Notes under the pieces: model-generated
What the model was told of the DNA's origin: nothing
The model's database searches: none
Seen by the model: only the letters and a program-made list of their open reading frames with translations
Program-made: the position numbers and the translations under genes
NCBI RefSeq assembly: GCF_006094435.1
Contig: NZ_CP034783.1
Location: forward strand, 5,917,001 to 5,981,000
Reading direction: 5' to 3'
DNA length: 64,000 nt
Source of the DNA: Pseudomonas sp. MPC6
Lineage (GTDB): Bacteria > Pseudomonadota > Gammaproteobacteria > Pseudomonadales > Pseudomonadaceae
Shown here: piece by piece, positions 43,249 to 54,075 of the stretch
Layout: every line of letters begins with the position of its first letter
How positions within the stretch are numbered: the first letter of the stretch is position 1

Positions 43249-44700
43249 ATGCATCAATTGACTCTGGCCGAGATCGCCCGCGGTCTCGCCGACAAAAAGT
43301 TTTCTTCCGAAGAGCTGACCAAGGTCCTGCTGGCGCGCATTACCCAGCTCGATCCGCAGCTCAACAGCTTCATCAGCCTCACCGAAGACCTCGCGCTCCA
43401 GCAGGCCAAAGCCGCTGACGCCCGCCGGGCCAATGGCGAGAACGGTGCCCTGCTCGGCGCGCCGATCGCCCATAAAGACCTGTTCTGCACCCAGGGCATC
43501 CGCACCAGCTGCGGCTCGAAGATGCTCGATAACTTCAAGGCGCCGTACGACGCCACCGTGGTGGCCAAACTGGCCGCTGCCGGCGCCGTGACCCTGGGCA
43601 AGACCAACATGGACGAATTCGCCATGGGTTCGGCCAACGAGTCGAGCTACTACGGCCCGGTGAAAAACCCGTGGAACCTGGAGCACGTGCCGGGCGGTTC
43701 GTCCGGCGGTTCGGCGGCGGCGGTTGCCGCTCGTCTGTTGCCGGCGGCGACAGGCACCGACACCGGCGGTTCGATTCGTCAGCCCGCCGCGCTGACCAAC
43801 CTCACCGGCCTGAAACCGACGTACGGTCGCGTTTCGCGCTGGGGCATGATCGCCTACGCCTCCAGCCTCGATCAGGGCGGCCCGTTGGCTCGCACGGCCG
43901 AAGACTGCGCGATCCTGCTGCAAGGCATGGCCGGTTTCGACCCGCAGGACTCCACCAGCATCGACGAGCCCGTGCCGGATTACAGCGCCAGCCTCAACGG
44001 TTCGCTGCAAGGCCTGCGCATCGGCGTGCCGAAGGAATACTTCGGTGCCGGCCTCGACCCGCGCATTGCCGAGCTGATCCACAACAGCGTCAAGGAGCTG
44101 GAAAAGCTCGGCGCCGTGGTCAAGGAAATCAGCCTGCCGAACATGCAGCACGCGATCCCTGCGTACTACGTGATCGCTCCGGCGGAAGCCTCCTCCAACC
44201 TGTCGCGTTTCGACGGCGTGCGTTTCGGCTACCGCTGTGAAGATCCGAAAAACCTGATCGACCTGTACAAGCGTTCCCGCGGCGAAGGGTTCGGCCCGGA
44301 AGTGCAGCGCCGGATCATGGTCGGTGCCTACGCGCTGTCGGCCGGTTACTACGACGCCTACTACCTGAAGGCGCAGAAGATTCGTCGCCTGATCAAGAAC
44401 GATTTCATGGCCGCCTTCAACGAGGTCGACATCATCCTCGGCCCGACCACGCCGAACCCGGCCTGGAAGCTCGGCGCCAAGAACAGCGACCCGGTCGCTG
44501 CGTACCTGGAAGACGTCTACACCATCACCGCCAACCTCGCCGGCCTGCCGGGCTTGTCCATGCCTGCAGGTTTCGTCGACGGGCTGCCGGTCGGCGTGCA
44601 ATTGCTCGCCCCGTATTTCCAGGAAGGTCGCCTGTTGAACGTTGCCCATCAGTATCAGTTGAACACTGACTGGCACACCCGCACCCCAACCGGCTTCTGA
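43249..44700 (+). CDS. gatA: Asp/Glu-tRNA amidotransferase subunit A
   Basis: Glutaminase subunit of GatCAB, an amidase-signature enzyme of 483 residues. The catalytic Ser-cisSer-Lys triad is Lys76 (IAHKDLF), Ser151 (PGGSSGGS) and Ser175 ([10 protein letters not shown]). It releases ammonia from glutamine for transfer to GatB. It is 16 nt downstream of gatC. Confidence 0.97.
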   Translation: MHQLTLAEIARGLADKKFSSEELTKVLLARITQLDPQLNSFISLTEDLALQQAKAADARRANGENGALLGAPIAHKDLFCTQGIRTSCGSKMLDNFKAPYDATVVAKLAAAGAVTLGKTNMDEFAMGSANESSYYGPVKNPWNLEHVPGGSSGGSAAAVAARLLPAATGTDTGGSIRQPAALTNLTGLKPTYGRVSRWGMIAYASSLDQGGPLARTAEDCAILLQGMAGFDPQDSTSIDEPVPDYSASLNGSLQGLRIGVPKEYFGAGLDPRIAELIHNSVKELEKLGAVVKEISLPNMQHAIPAYYVIAPAEASSNLSRFDGVRFGYRCEDPKNLIDLYKRSRGEGFGPEVQRRIMVGAYALSAGYYDAYYLKAQKIRRLIKNDFMAAFNEVDIILGPTTPNPAWKLGAKNSDPVAAYLEDVYTITANLAGLPGLSMPAGFVDGLPVGVQLLAPYFQEGRLLNVAHQYQLNTDWHTRTPTGF

Positions 44701-44710
44701 GGAGAAACAC

Positions 44711-46156
44711 ATGCAATGGGAAGTCGTGATCGGGCTGGAGATTCATACCCAGCTCACCACCCGGTCGAAAATTTTTTCCGGTAGTTCCACCACCTTCGGC
44801 TCCGAGCCGAACACCCAGGCCAGCCTGGTCGACCTGGGCATGCCCGGCGTACTGCCGGTGCTGAACCAGGAAGCGGTGCGCATGGCGGTGATGTTCGGCC
44901 TGGCGATCGACGCCGAGATCGGCCAGCACAACGTGTTCGCCCGCAAGAACTACTTCTACCCGGACCTGCCCAAGGGCTACCAGATCAGCCAGATGGAGTT
45001 GCCGATCGTTGGCAAGGGCCACCTGGACATCGCCCTTGAAGACGGCACGGTCAAGCGCGTCGGCATCACTCGCGCGCACCTTGAAGAAGACGCCGGCAAG
45101 AGCCTGCACGAAGAGTTCACCGGCGCCACCGGCATCGACCTGAACCGCGCCGGCACGCCGCTGCTGGAAATCGTCTCCGAACCGGACATGCGCAGCGCCA
45201 AGGAAGCCGTGGCTTACGTCAAGGCTGTCCACGCGCTGGTGCGTTACCTGGGCATTTGCGACGGCAACATGGCCGAAGGTTCGCTGCGCTGCGACTGCAA
45301 CGTGTCGATCCGCCCGAAAGGCCAGGTTGAGTTCGGCACGCGCTGCGAGATCAAGAACGTCAACTCGTTCCGCTTCATCGAGAAGGCGATCAACACCGAA
45401 GTGCAACGCCAGATCGAACTGATCGAAGACGGCGGCAGGGTGATCCAGCAGACCCGCCTGTACGATCCGAACAAGGACGAAACCCGGCCGATGCGCAGCA
45501 AAGAGGAAGCCAACGACTACCGTTACTTCCCCGATCCGGATCTGCTGCCGGTGGTCATCGAGAACTCGTTCCTCGACGAGGTGCGCGCCACCCTGCCGGA
45601 ATTGCCACCGCAGAAACGCGAGCGTTTCCAGGCGCAGTTCGGCCTGTCGGTCTACGACGCCAGCGTCCTGGCCACCAGCCGCGAGCAAGCCGATTACTTC
45701 GAAAAAGTCGTGGTCATCAGCGGCGACGCCAAGCTGGCGGCCAACTGGGTGATGGTCGAGTTGGGCAGCCTGTTGAACAAACAGGGCCTGGACATCGACC
45801 AGTCGCCGGTCTCGGCCGAGCAACTGGGCGGCATGCTGCTGCGCATCAAGGACAACACCATCTCCGGCAAGATCGCCAAGGTGGTGTTCGAAGCCATGGC
45901 CAACGGCGAAGGCAGCGCGGACGAGATCATCGACAAGCGCGGCCTCAAGCAAGTGACCGACAGCGGCGCCATCTCGGCAGTGCTGGACGAGATGCTCGCG
46001 GCCAATGCCGAACAGGTCGAGCAATACCGCGCGGCAGACGAAGCCAAACGCGGCAAGATGTTCGGCTTCTTCGTCGGCCAGGCCATGAAAGCGTCCAAAG
46101 GCAAGGCCAACCCGCAACAGGTCAATGAGCTGCTGAAAAGCAAGCTCGAAGGCTGA
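44711..46156 (+). CDS. gatB: Asp/Glu-tRNA amidotransferase subunit B
   Basis: 481-residue kinase/transamidase subunit, activating the tRNA-bound carboxylate and receiving ammonia. Starts [15 protein letters not shown] and carries the GatB signature [17 protein letters not shown]. The YqeY-like C-terminal domain (about 330-481) ends in [17 protein letters not shown]. Ten nt after gatA. Confidence 0.97.
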   Translation: MQWEVVIGLEIHTQLTTRSKIFSGSSTTFGSEPNTQASLVDLGMPGVLPVLNQEAVRMAVMFGLAIDAEIGQHNVFARKNYFYPDLPKGYQISQMELPIVGKGHLDIALEDGTVKRVGITRAHLEEDAGKSLHEEFTGATGIDLNRAGTPLLEIVSEPDMRSAKEAVAYVKAVHALVRYLGICDGNMAEGSLRCDCNVSIRPKGQVEFGTRCEIKNVNSFRFIEKAINTEVQRQIELIEDGGRVIQQTRLYDPNKDETRPMRSKEEANDYRYFPDPDLLPVVIENSFLDEVRATLPELPPQKRERFQAQFGLSVYDASVLATSREQADYFEKVVVISGDAKLAANWVMVELGSLLNKQGLDIDQSPVSAEQLGGMLLRIKDNTISGKIAKVVFEAMANGEGSADEIIDKRGLKQVTDSGAISAVLDEMLAANAEQVEQYRAADEAKRGKMFGFFVGQAMKASKGKANPQQVNELLKSKLEG

Positions 46157-46192
46157 TTGCAATGGAGCCAGCACTCAAGCCTGGCTCACCCC

Positions 46193-46279
46193 CCTGTAGG
46201 AGCAAGCTTGCTCGCGATGGAGTATCAGTCGACATCTTAGTAGCTGACACACCTTCGCGAGCAAGCTCGCTCCTACAGT
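46193..46279. repeat. REPIN, GAGCAAGCTTGCTC type
   Basis: Inverted pair of GTAGGAGCAAGCTTGCTCGCG and its complement after gatB, a different REP subfamily from the CTGGCTTGCCAG elements. Confidence 0.88.
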
Positions 46280-46298
46280 TGCTTCGGGAAACCTTTGA

Positions 46299-46670
46299 AT
46301 GAAACGTCTACTCAGTGCCTGCGCCCTGCTCTCCCTGCTGGCCGGTTGTTCCAGCAACGACATCATCGATCCACACGGCTACGACAAGACCGGCACCGCC
46401 TCCTATTACGGCGCCAGACACCAAGGCAAACGCACCGCCAGTGGCGAGCGCTTCAACAAAAATGCCCTGACCGCCGCTCACCGTCAGCTACCCTTTGGCA
46501 CACGGGTGAAAGTCACCAACCTGAACAACGATAAATCCTGTGTAGTGCGCATCAACGATCGCGGGCCACATACCCGTGGGCGTCTGATCGATGTTTCACA
46601 CGAGGCTGCCGAACGCCTGGGCATGCTCAGAAGCGGTACCGCACGGGTTCGTGTGCAAGCCCTCGACTGA
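46299..46670 (+). CDS. RlpA-like septal-ring lipoprotein (double-psi beta-barrel)
   Basis: 123-residue lipoprotein: signal peptide with lipobox LAGC (Cys17) then a RlpA-type double-psi beta-barrel, GTASYYGARHQGKRTASGERF, VKVTNLNNDKSCVVRINDRGP and RLIDVSHEAAERLGM. This is the fold of RlpA lytic transglycosylases acting on denuded glycan strands, but the SPOR domain of full RlpA is missing, so this is a short paralogue. Confidence 0.88.
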   Translation: MKRLLSACALLSLLAGCSSNDIIDPHGYDKTGTASYYGARHQGKRTASGERFNKNALTAAHRQLPFGTRVKVTNLNNDKSCVVRINDRGPHTRGRLIDVSHEAAERLGMLRSGTARVRVQALD

Positions 46671-46720
46671 CCGACGGAGCCTCGACCATCTTCGGACTTG
46701 CCGATTTACCCCTGCTCAGC

Positions 46721-47782
46721 GTGATTGAACTGCTCAGCGGCCTGTTGTTACTGATCGCCGGCGCCGAACTGATGGTGCGCGCCGCCGTGCGCCTGGCCGC
46801 GCGGCTGCATGTTCGCCCGCTGATCATCGGCCTGACCATCGTCGCCCTCGGCAGCAGCGCGCCGCAGATGGCGGTCAGCCTGCAAGCGACCCTGGCGCAC
46901 AACGCCGACATCGCCGTCGGCAGCGTGATCGGCAGCAGCATTTTCAACATCCTCGTCACCCTCGGGCTCTCGGCGCTGATTATCCCGCTGCGGGTGTCAC
47001 GGCAACTGGTGCACCTGGATATTGCGCTGATGATCGGCGCCAGCCTGCTGGTGTTCATACTGGCGTGGAATGAAGAGCTGACCCGGGTCGACGGCGTGCT
47101 GCTGCTGGCAGCGCTGGTGCTGTATCTGGGCTTGCTGCTGCGCCAGTCGCGGCACTCGGCCCGTCCGCAATCGACTACCCAGGATGTGGCGCAAGCGCCG
47201 TGGTTCAGCAGCCTGCTGATGATCGTCGTCGGGCTGGCAATGCTGGTGTACGCCGGGCATCTGCTGTTGGGCGCCGCGGTGTCGGTCGCCACCGATCTTG
47301 GGCTTTCCGAGCGGATCATCGGCCTGACCATCGTTGCCGTCAGCACCTCCCTGCCGGAACTGGCCACCTCGTTGATCGCGGCGTTGCGCGGAGAACGTGA
47401 GATCGCCGTGGGCAACGTGGTCGGCAGCAACCTGTTCAATCTTCTGGGCGTGCTGGGCTTTACCGCGCTGATTGCGCCGTCGCCGCTGTCGGTGTCGCCC
47501 AATGCCCTGGATTTCGATTTGCCGGTCATGCTCGGCGTCGCAGCGCTGTGCCTGCCGGTGTTCTATTCCGGCTACCGGATGACCCGGGCCGAAGGCCTGC
47601 TATTTCTGGGCCTGTACCTGGCGTACGGCCTGCATGTGGTGTCGTTCACCACGGGTATGCCGTTGGCCGGCAAGCTTGAACACCTGATGCTGTTTTTCGT
47701 CCTGCCGGCACTGGTGGCGTATTTGCTGTTCACGTCGCTGCGCGCCTGGCGTCGCCAACACCACAAGAGGGAATTGCCGTGA
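46721..47782 (+). CDS. Calcium/sodium antiporter (CaCA family, YrbG-like)
   Basis: 353-residue inner-membrane cation exchanger with the two inverted alpha repeats of the family: first GLTIVALGSSAPQMAVSLQA and GSVIGSSIFNILVTLG, second GLTIVAVSTSLPELATSLIA and GNVVGSNLFNLLGVLG. About ten helices are predicted by eye. The GTG at 46721 has no ribosome site; the same frame is open upstream and an ATC at 46688 has a GGAG 8 nt away, so the true start may be earlier. It overlaps the next gene by 4 nt. Confidence 0.9.
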   Translation: MIELLSGLLLLIAGAELMVRAAVRLAARLHVRPLIIGLTIVALGSSAPQMAVSLQATLAHNADIAVGSVIGSSIFNILVTLGLSALIIPLRVSRQLVHLDIALMIGASLLVFILAWNEELTRVDGVLLLAALVLYLGLLLRQSRHSARPQSTTQDVAQAPWFSSLLMIVVGLAMLVYAGHLLLGAAVSVATDLGLSERIIGLTIVAVSTSLPELATSLIAALRGEREIAVGNVVGSNLFNLLGVLGFTALIAPSPLSVSPNALDFDLPVMLGVAALCLPVFYSGYRMTRAEGLLFLGLYLAYGLHVVSFTTGMPLAGKLEHLMLFFVLPALVAYLLFTSLRAWRRQHHKRELP

Positions 47783-48159
47783 CCGATAATAAAAAGCCTG
47801 GCGTTGAAGTCCGCCGCCAAGTGATGGGCGACGCTTTCGTCGATCGCGCGCTGGGCAATGCCACCGAGTTCACCCAGCCCCTGCAGGACTTCGTCAACGA
47901 GCATGCCTGGGGCGGCGTCTGGAACCGCGAAGGCCTGCCACTGAAAACCCGCAGCCTGATCACCCTCGCCGCGCTGACGGCGTTGAAGTGTCCGCAGGAA
48001 CTGAAAGGCCATGTGCGCGGTGCGCTGAACAACGGTTGCACCGTGGAGGAAATTCGCGAGGCGCTGCTGCATTGCGCGGTGTATGCCGGAGTGCCGGCGG
48101 CCATCGACGCGTTTCGGGCGGCGCAGGAAGTGATCGATAGCTACAAGAAGCCGGAGTAA
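47779..48159 (+). CDS. Carboxymuconolactone decarboxylase (CMD) family protein
   Basis: 126-residue CMD/AhpD-like protein resembling PcaC gamma-carboxymuconolactone decarboxylase: RSLITLAALTALKCPQELKGH and EIREALLHCAVYAGVPAAIDAF are conserved. No CxxC peroxidatic pair is seen, so AhpD-like reductase activity is unlikely. No protocatechuate genes are nearby, so substrate is unknown. The start overlaps the antiporter stop. Confidence 0.85.
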   Translation: MTDNKKPGVEVRRQVMGDAFVDRALGNATEFTQPLQDFVNEHAWGGVWNREGLPLKTRSLITLAALTALKCPQELKGHVRGALNNGCTVEEIREALLHCAVYAGVPAAIDAFRAAQEVIDSYKKPE

Positions 48160-48190
48160 TCGTCGGTATTGGTGGTGATCGTTCGGCCGT

Positions 48191-48283
48191 CTTCGCGAGC
48201 AAGCCCGCTCCCACATTTGACCGAGTCGTACCCAAATTTTGTGTGGGTGGAGATCAAATGTGGGAGCGGGCTTGCTCGCGAAG
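48191..48283. repeat. REPIN, GCGAGCAAGCCCGCTCCCAC type
   Basis: Inverted pair of the GAGCAAGCCCGCTCC subfamily between the CMD gene and the AEC transporter. Confidence 0.9.
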
Positions 48284-48313
48284 AGGCCCGATAAAACACA
48301 ACAAATCCGGAAG

Positions 48314-49255
48314 CTAGATCCACCCGCCCCACTGCAACAAAAAAATCCCGACGTTGGTGGTGACCGCCGCCATCAAGGTGGTGATCACGATGATCGCCGC
48401 CGCCAGTTCGTGATTGCCATTGGCCTGGCGGGCCATGACAAAGCTGGCCGCGGCGGTCGGACTGCCGAAGTACAGGAACAGAATGCCCAGTTCCGCCCCG
48501 CGAAACCCCCAGAGCCAGGCCCCCAGCGTCGCCAGGATCGGCAGGCTGATCATCTTCACCAGGCTTGAACTCAGCGCCATCGAGCCGCTTTTGCGCAGTG
48601 CCGCCAGCGACAGGGTGCCGCCGATGCAGATCAACGCCAAGGGCAAGGTGGTTTGCGCCAGGTACTGCCCCGAGGTCTCCAGCCAACCCGGCAAACCGAT
48701 CTTGAAGTAGGCAAACGGCGCCGCCGTAAACACGCTGATGATCAGCGGGTTGATCATCACGCTTTTAAAGATGCTCCACGGGTCGGACTTGATCACCGGG
48801 CTGTACACCGCCAGCACGATGGTCGAAAGCGTGTTGTAGAGCAGGATCACCAGTGCCGCGAGAATCGCCCCCAGGGAAATCCCATAGTCACCGTACATGC
48901 TCGCTGCCAGCGCCAGGCCGATCACTCCATTGTTGCCGCGAAACGCACCCTGGGTGTAGATGCCCCGGTCTTCCCGTGGGCACTTCCAGATCGCCCAGCC
49001 CCAGGCAATGGCAAAACAGACCAGGGTGGCGATAGAGAAGTAGATCAGCAGTGCCGGTTGCAACGCGGCGTGCAGGTCGGCATGCAGGATGCCCAGGAAC
49101 AGCAATGCCGGCATGGTGACGTTGAACACCAGGGCTGACGCGGTGTGAATGAAGTTGTCGTTGATCCAGTCGATGCGCTTGAGCAGCACCCCCAGAAACA
49201 GCATGGCAAACACCGGCGCGGTGATGTTCAGGGTTTCGAGGAAGATAGCCAGCAT
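48314..49255 (-). CDS. AEC-family transporter (auxin efflux carrier-like)
   Basis: 313-residue inner-membrane carrier with about ten helices of the AEC/BART superfamily, whose bacterial members export or import small carboxylates such as malonate or malate. Family parts: FLGVLLKRIDWINDNFI, GAFRGNNGVIGLALAASMYG and TLPLALICIGGTLSL. I start at the ATG at 49255 (MLAIFLETLN); a GTG four codons upstream is an alternative. Monocistronic, flanked by REPINs; substrate not inferable. Confidence 0.88.
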   Translation of the reverse strand: MLAIFLETLNITAPVFAMLFLGVLLKRIDWINDNFIHTASALVFNVTMPALLFLGILHADLHAALQPALLIYFSIATLVCFAIAWGWAIWKCPREDRGIYTQGAFRGNNGVIGLALAASMYGDYGISLGAILAALVILLYNTLSTIVLAVYSPVIKSDPWSIFKSVMINPLIISVFTAAPFAYFKIGLPGWLETSGQYLAQTTLPLALICIGGTLSLAALRKSGSMALSSSLVKMISLPILATLGAWLWGFRGAELGILFLYFGSPTAAASFVMARQANGNHELAAAIIVITTLMAAVTTNVGIFLLQWGGWI

Positions 49256-49332
49256 GCCGGGGGTCACCTTGGGTGGGCGTCGTCAGGGGGCGAATGATAA
49301 GCCACCTGGGACGTTGGCGTCTGGTAGAACGC

Positions 49333-49422
49333 CTTCGCTGGCAAGCCAGCTCCTACAGGTCCGCGTCGTACGCATATTTTGTGCTCGACGCAAATCCTGT
49401 AGGAGCTGGCTTGCCAGCGAAG
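49333..49422. repeat. REPIN between AEC gene and garD
   Basis: Inverted pair of TTCGCTGGCAAGCCAGCTCC and complement, arms facing away, about 40 nt apart. Confidence 0.9.
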
Positions 49423-49436
49423 CAGTCGACTCGGTC

Positions 49437-50990
49437 TTACGTGATCGGCGCCGGGTTGAACAAGGTAATGTCGTTATGCAGCTTGTGCCGCTCCGCCCAC
49501 GTTTGCTTCTTGCCGCTGGCCACATCCAGGTAGTAGTGGAACAACTCCCACCCAAGGTCCTCGATCGAAGCCCGCCCGGTCGCGATCCGTCCGGCATCGA
49601 TGTCGATCAGGTCCGGCCAGCGCTGCGCCAGTTCGGTCCGGGTCGAGACCTTCACCACCGGTGCCATCGCCAAACCATAAGGCGTGCCGCGACCGGTAGT
49701 GAACACATGCAAGTTCATCCCCGCCGCCAGTTGCAAGGTTCCGCAGACAAAATCACTGGCCGGCGTCGCGCAGAAAATCAGCCCTTTGCGCTTGAAGCGC
49801 TCGCCAGGGCCAAGCACCCCATTGATTGCACTGCTGCCGGACTTGACGATCGAGCCCAGTGACTTCTCGACGATGTTCGACAACCCGCCCTTCTTGTTGC
49901 CCGGCGTGGTGTTGGCGCTGCGATCCGCCTCGCCCTTGGCCAGGTAACGGTCGTACCAGTCCATTTCCCGCACCAGTTCCTGGGCGACTTCTTCGGTTTC
50001 GGCGCGGGACGTCAGCAGGTAAATGGCGTCGCGCACTTCAGTGACTTCGGAGAACATCACCGTCGCGCCAGCCCGCAGCAACAAGTCCGAGGCGTAGCCC
50101 AGCGCCGGGTTGGCGGTGATGCCGGAGAACGCATCGCTGCCACCGCACTGCATGCCGAGGATCAATTCTGACGCCGGCACGGTTTCCCGGCGACGCTGAT
50201 CGAGCTTCTTCAAACGGGTCTCGGCCAGCGCCATGATCTGCTCGATCATCTCGCTGAAGCCATGACTGGAATCCTGCAAGCGGTACAGCCAGGGTTCGCT
50301 CAAATCCACCGAGCTGTCGTTCTCGTGCATCACCTGCCCGGCCTGCAACTTCTCGCACCCCAGGCTAATGACCAAGGCTTCGCCACCCAGGTTCGGGTTG
50401 CGCGCCAGGTTGCGCACGGTGCGGATCGGGATGTACGCGTCAGTCGCGGTAATCGCCACACCGCAGCCGTAGCTGTGGGTCAGCGCCACCACGTCATCGA
50501 CGTTCGGGTACTTGGGCAGCAACTCGTCCTTGATGCGCTTGACCGCATGGTCCAGCACACCCGTGACGCACTGCACGGTCGTGGTAATCCCAAGAATGTT
50601 GCGCGTGCCGACGGTGCCGTCGGCGTTGCGGTACCCCTCGAACGTAAAGCCTTCCAGCGGCGCCTGTGCCGCCGGCACCTCGGTGGACAGCGGCAAGCTG
50701 TCCAGCGGTGGCGCGGTCGGCATGCGCAGTTGATCTTCCTTGACCCAGCTGCCGCGTGGAATCGGGTGTAACGCGTAGCCAATGGTCTGGCCGTAGCGAA
50801 TCACCTGGCCGCCCTCGGGAATATCCTCCAGGGTGACCTTGTGGCTCTGCGGCACGAAGTCCAGGGTGACCAGGCCGTCCGCAAACTCGGTGCCGGCCGG
50901 CACCCCCTGATCGTTGACCACAATGACCACGTTGTCCCGCTCGTGCAGGCGGATGTAGCGCGGCGAGTCGGAATGTTCAATCAACTGCAT
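49437..50990 (-). CDS. garD: Galactarate dehydratase (UxaA/GarD family)
   Basis: 517-residue dehydratase predicted to convert galactarate to 5-keto-4-deoxyglucarate. An N-terminal SAF domain (about 1-95) is followed by the UxaA catalytic domain with [30 protein letters not shown] and [20 protein letters not shown] (iron-binding region). The closely related altronate dehydratase is the alternative, but KdgD and the semialdehyde dehydrogenase next door favour a hexarate. A GAGGAG site precedes the ATG. Confidence 0.88.
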   Translation of the reverse strand: MQLIEHSDSPRYIRLHERDNVVIVVNDQGVPAGTEFADGLVTLDFVPQSHKVTLEDIPEGGQVIRYGQTIGYALHPIPRGSWVKEDQLRMPTAPPLDSLPLSTEVPAAQAPLEGFTFEGYRNADGTVGTRNILGITTTVQCVTGVLDHAVKRIKDELLPKYPNVDDVVALTHSYGCGVAITATDAYIPIRTVRNLARNPNLGGEALVISLGCEKLQAGQVMHENDSSVDLSEPWLYRLQDSSHGFSEMIEQIMALAETRLKKLDQRRRETVPASELILGMQCGGSDAFSGITANPALGYASDLLLRAGATVMFSEVTEVRDAIYLLTSRAETEEVAQELVREMDWYDRYLAKGEADRSANTTPGNKKGGLSNIVEKSLGSIVKSGSSAINGVLGPGERFKRKGLIFCATPASDFVCGTLQLAAGMNLHVFTTGRGTPYGLAMAPVVKVSTRTELAQRWPDLIDIDAGRIATGRASIEDLGWELFHYYLDVASGKKQTWAERHKLHNDITLFNPAPIT

Positions 50991-51001
50991 GACGCCGCTC
51001 C

Positions 51002-52369
51002 TCAGGAATGCGCTTGGGATAGTTTGCTGTTGGTTTCAGGGCCGCTGACAGGCGGCTCTTTCAACACCACACGTTTGATCGGGCCAACGATCACCAGATA
51101 GCTGAACACTGCAACCAGTGCGTTGCAACCGACGAACACCAGCGCCCATTTGAACGAGCCGGTGGAACTGATGATGTAACCGATGACGATCGGGGTGGTG
51201 ATGGAAGCGATGTTGCCGAACATGTTGAACAGGCCACCGCTCAAACCGGCGATCTGTTTCGGCGAGGTGTCGGACACGACCGCCCAGCCCAATGCGCCAA
51301 CGCCTTTACCGAAGAAGGCCAAGGCCATGAAGCCGACCACCATCCATTCGACGTCCACGTAGTTACAGGCCACGATGCTGCTGGAGACCAGCAAACCGGC
51401 AATGATCGGCGCCTTGCGGGCGAAGGTCAGGGAATGGCCTCTGCGCAGCAGATAATCGGAAATCACCCCGCCCAGCACGCCACCAATGAAGCCGCAAATG
51501 GCCGGCAGCGAGGCAATGAAACCAGCCTTGAGGATGGTCATGCCGCGTTCCTGCACCAGATACACCGGGAACCAGGTCAGGAAGAAGTAGGTGATGCCGT
51601 TGATGCAATATTGGCCCAGATACACGCCGAGCATCATGCGGTTGGTCAGCAACTGGCGGATGTAGTCCCACTTCGGACCGTCGACCTTTTTGCCTTTGCC
51701 TTTGTCCTGGTCCATGTCGACCATGCCGCCGTTGTCGGCGATGTGCTTGAACTCGGCTTCATTGATCATCGGATGCTGGCGCGGGCTGTGGATAACTTTC
51801 AGCCAGATCCCCGAGAAAATGATGCCGATCACGCCCATGACGATAAACACGTGCTGCCAGCCGAAGCTGTAGACAATCCAGCCCATCAACGGTGCGAACA
51901 ACACGGTGGCAAAGTACTGCGCCGAGTTGAAGATCGCCGACGCCGTGCCGCGTTCCGCCGTCGGGAACCAGGCCGCGACGATGCGTGCGTTACCGGGGAA
52001 GGATGGCGCTTCGGCCAGGCCTACCAAAAAGCGCAGCATGAACAGCGCAACCACCGCCGTAGACATGCCGAACTCGCCGACATAGCCCTGCAGCACGGTG
52101 AACAGCGACCAGGTGAAAATGCTCAGCGCGTAGATTTTTTTCGAACCGAAACGGTCCAGCAGCCAGCCACCGGGAATTTGCCCGGCCACGTAGGCCCAAC
52201 CGAATGCGGAGAAGATATACCCGAGGGTGACCGCGTCGATGCCGAGGTCTTTTTGCAGGCTGGAACCCGCAATGGCGATAGTGGCCCGGTCGGCGTAGTT
52301 GATGGTGGTCACCAGGAACAGCATGAGCAAAATCAAATAGCGGACGTGGGTTGGCTTGGTCGCTTGCAT
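51002..52369 (-). CDS. MFS transporter, hexarate uptake (GudP/GarP type)
   Basis: 455-residue major facilitator with 12 helices of the anion:cation symporter (ACS) family. Signs are [21 protein letters not shown] and [22 protein letters not shown] near the N-terminus and a long charged central loop (about 215-245). E. coli GudP and GarP carry glucarate/galactarate and look the same. The start is [12 protein letters not shown] behind a GGGAG site; longer frames read through a REP. garD follows 11 nt after it. Confidence 0.88.
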   Translation of the reverse strand: MQATKPTHVRYLILLMLFLVTTINYADRATIAIAGSSLQKDLGIDAVTLGYIFSAFGWAYVAGQIPGGWLLDRFGSKKIYALSIFTWSLFTVLQGYVGEFGMSTAVVALFMLRFLVGLAEAPSFPGNARIVAAWFPTAERGTASAIFNSAQYFATVLFAPLMGWIVYSFGWQHVFIVMGVIGIIFSGIWLKVIHSPRQHPMINEAEFKHIADNGGMVDMDQDKGKGKKVDGPKWDYIRQLLTNRMMLGVYLGQYCINGITYFFLTWFPVYLVQERGMTILKAGFIASLPAICGFIGGVLGGVISDYLLRRGHSLTFARKAPIIAGLLVSSSIVACNYVDVEWMVVGFMALAFFGKGVGALGWAVVSDTSPKQIAGLSGGLFNMFGNIASITTPIVIGYIISSTGSFKWALVFVGCNALVAVFSYLVIVGPIKRVVLKEPPVSGPETNSKLSQAHS

Positions 52370-52422
52370 GTAGATGTACTCCCACTGATTATTTTTATGC
52401 GGGGTGAAACGGGTGTGCCTCC

Positions 52423-52518
52423 TCTGTAGGAGCTGGCTTGCCAGCGAAAGCGGTGCGTCATTCAACAGTTGTGTCGACTGATACGCCGCCTTCGCTGGCA
52501 AGCCAGCTCCTACAGGGG
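52423..52518. repeat. REPIN between the MFS and aldehyde dehydrogenase genes
   Basis: Inverted pair of GTAGGAGCTGGCTTGCCAGC arms, lying inside the predicted hexarate operon. Confidence 0.9.
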
Positions 52519-52554
52519 GTCGCGGTATCGATGCCGATACCGCGGCGTTTCCTG

Positions 52555-54000
52555 TCAGGAACCGATGTAGCTGGTCTTCACGACCGTGTAGAACTCTTGC
52601 GCATAGCGACCTTGCTCGCGAGATCCATAGGATGAACCTTTACGCCCGCCGAATGGAACGTGGTAGTCCACGCCCGCCGTCGGCAGGTTGACCATCACCA
52701 TCCCGGCCTGGGAGTGGCGCTTGAAGTGGTTGGCGTACTTCAGCGACGTGGTGGCGATGCCCGCCGACAGACCGAACTCGGTGTCGTTGGCCATTTCCAG
52801 CGCAGCGTCGTAATCGGCCACGCGCACGATGTTGGCCACCGGGCCGAAGATCTCTTCGCGGCTGATGCGCATGGCGGCTTCGCTGTCGGCAAACAGCGTT
52901 GGCGCAAGGTAGTAGCCTACGGTGTCGCAGGTCACCAGACCACCGCCGCTGACCAGACGCGCACCTTCGGACTGACCGATGTCGATGTACTTCAAGTCCT
53001 GTTCAAGCTGGGCTTGCGAGACGACCGGACCGATATCGGTGCCGGTTTTCAGCGCGTGGCCGACCTTGATCGACTTCATGCGCTCGGCCATGGCGTCGAC
53101 GAACTTGTCGTGAATCCCGGCAGTGACGATGAAACGGCTCGAAGCGGTGCAACGCTGGCCGGTGGAGTAGAACGCACTCTGCACCGACAGTTCGACCGCT
53201 TGCTTGAGGTCGGCGTCGTCGAGAATGATCTGCGGGTTCTTGCCGCCCATTTCCAACTGCACCTTGGCCTGGCGCGACACGCAGTTGACGGCGATCTGAC
53301 GACCGACACCCACCGAGCCGGTGAAGCTGATGCCGTCGACTTTAGGGCTCTGCACCAGCGCATCGCCCACCACTCGACCGCTGCCCATCACCAGGTTGAA
53401 CACGCCGGCCGGGAAGCCGGCGCGGGAGATGATTTCCGCCAGCGCCCAGGCGCAACCCGGTACCAGGTCCGCCGGTTTCAGCACCACGCAGTTGCCGTAG
53501 GCCAGGGCCGGAGCGATTTTCCACGCCGGGATCGCGATCGGGAAGTTCCACGGGGTGATCAGACCGACCACGCCCAGCGCTTCGCGAGTGACTTCCACAT
53601 TGACGCCCGGACGTACCGATGGCAGGTAGTCGCCGGACAGGCGCAGGCACTCACCGGCGAAGAACTTGAAGATGTTGCCGGCGCGGGTCACTTCGCCGAT
53701 GGCTTCGGGCAGGGTCTTGCCCTCTTCCCGAGCCAGCAGAGTGCCAAGCTCTTCGCGGCGGGCGAGGATTTCAGTGCCGACTTTATCCAGTGAATCGTGG
53801 CGAGCCTGAATGCCCGAAGTGGACCAGGCCGGGAACGCGGCGCGAGCGGCGTCGATGGCAGCGTGGACCTGAGCCAGATCGGCCTTGGCGTATTCACCGA
53901 TGGTATCGGTCAACTCCGATGGGTTGATGTTGGCGCTGTAGTCGGCACCGGTGACCCATTGGCCGTTGATGTAGTTATCGAAACGCTTTGTATCAGCCAC
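52555..54000 (-). CDS. 2-oxoglutarate semialdehyde dehydrogenase
   Basis: 481-residue NAD(P) aldehyde dehydrogenase. Catalytic residues are Glu250 (QLEMGGKNP) and Cys284 (GQRCTASSRF). ITPWNFPIAIPAWK and SFTGSVGVGRQI are cofactor motifs. I start at the GTG at 54000 because AGGAGA lies 6 nt upstream; the ATG at 54018 would overlap this site. With KdgD beside it, the substrate is most likely 2,5-dioxovalerate (2-oxoglutarate semialdehyde), the last step of the hexarate pathway. Confidence 0.9.
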   Translation of the reverse strand: MADTKRFDNYINGQWVTGADYSANINPSELTDTIGEYAKADLAQVHAAIDAARAAFPAWSTSGIQARHDSLDKVGTEILARREELGTLLAREEGKTLPEAIGEVTRAGNIFKFFAGECLRLSGDYLPSVRPGVNVEVTREALGVVGLITPWNFPIAIPAWKIAPALAYGNCVVLKPADLVPGCAWALAEIISRAGFPAGVFNLVMGSGRVVGDALVQSPKVDGISFTGSVGVGRQIAVNCVSRQAKVQLEMGGKNPQIILDDADLKQAVELSVQSAFYSTGQRCTASSRFIVTAGIHDKFVDAMAERMKSIKVGHALKTGTDIGPVVSQAQLEQDLKYIDIGQSEGARLVSGGGLVTCDTVGYYLAPTLFADSEAAMRISREEIFGPVANIVRVADYDAALEMANDTEFGLSAGIATTSLKYANHFKRHSQAGMVMVNLPTAGVDYHVPFGGRKGSSYGSREQGRYAQEFYTVVKTSYIGS

Positions 54001-54032
54001 AATCTTTCTCCTGAACATAAGAGTCCTGACGC

Positions 54033-54065
54033 AAAAGGCCGCTGATTGCTCAGCGGCCTTCCTCA
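54033..54065 (-). terminator. Terminator between kdgD and the aldehyde dehydrogenase gene
   Basis: AAGGCCGCTGA / TCAGCGGCCTT stem with a 4-nt loop and T-run on the minus strand, about 10 nt past the kdgD stop; it could reduce read-through into the downstream genes. Confidence 0.75.
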
Positions 54066-54075
54066 ATCGGTTTTT

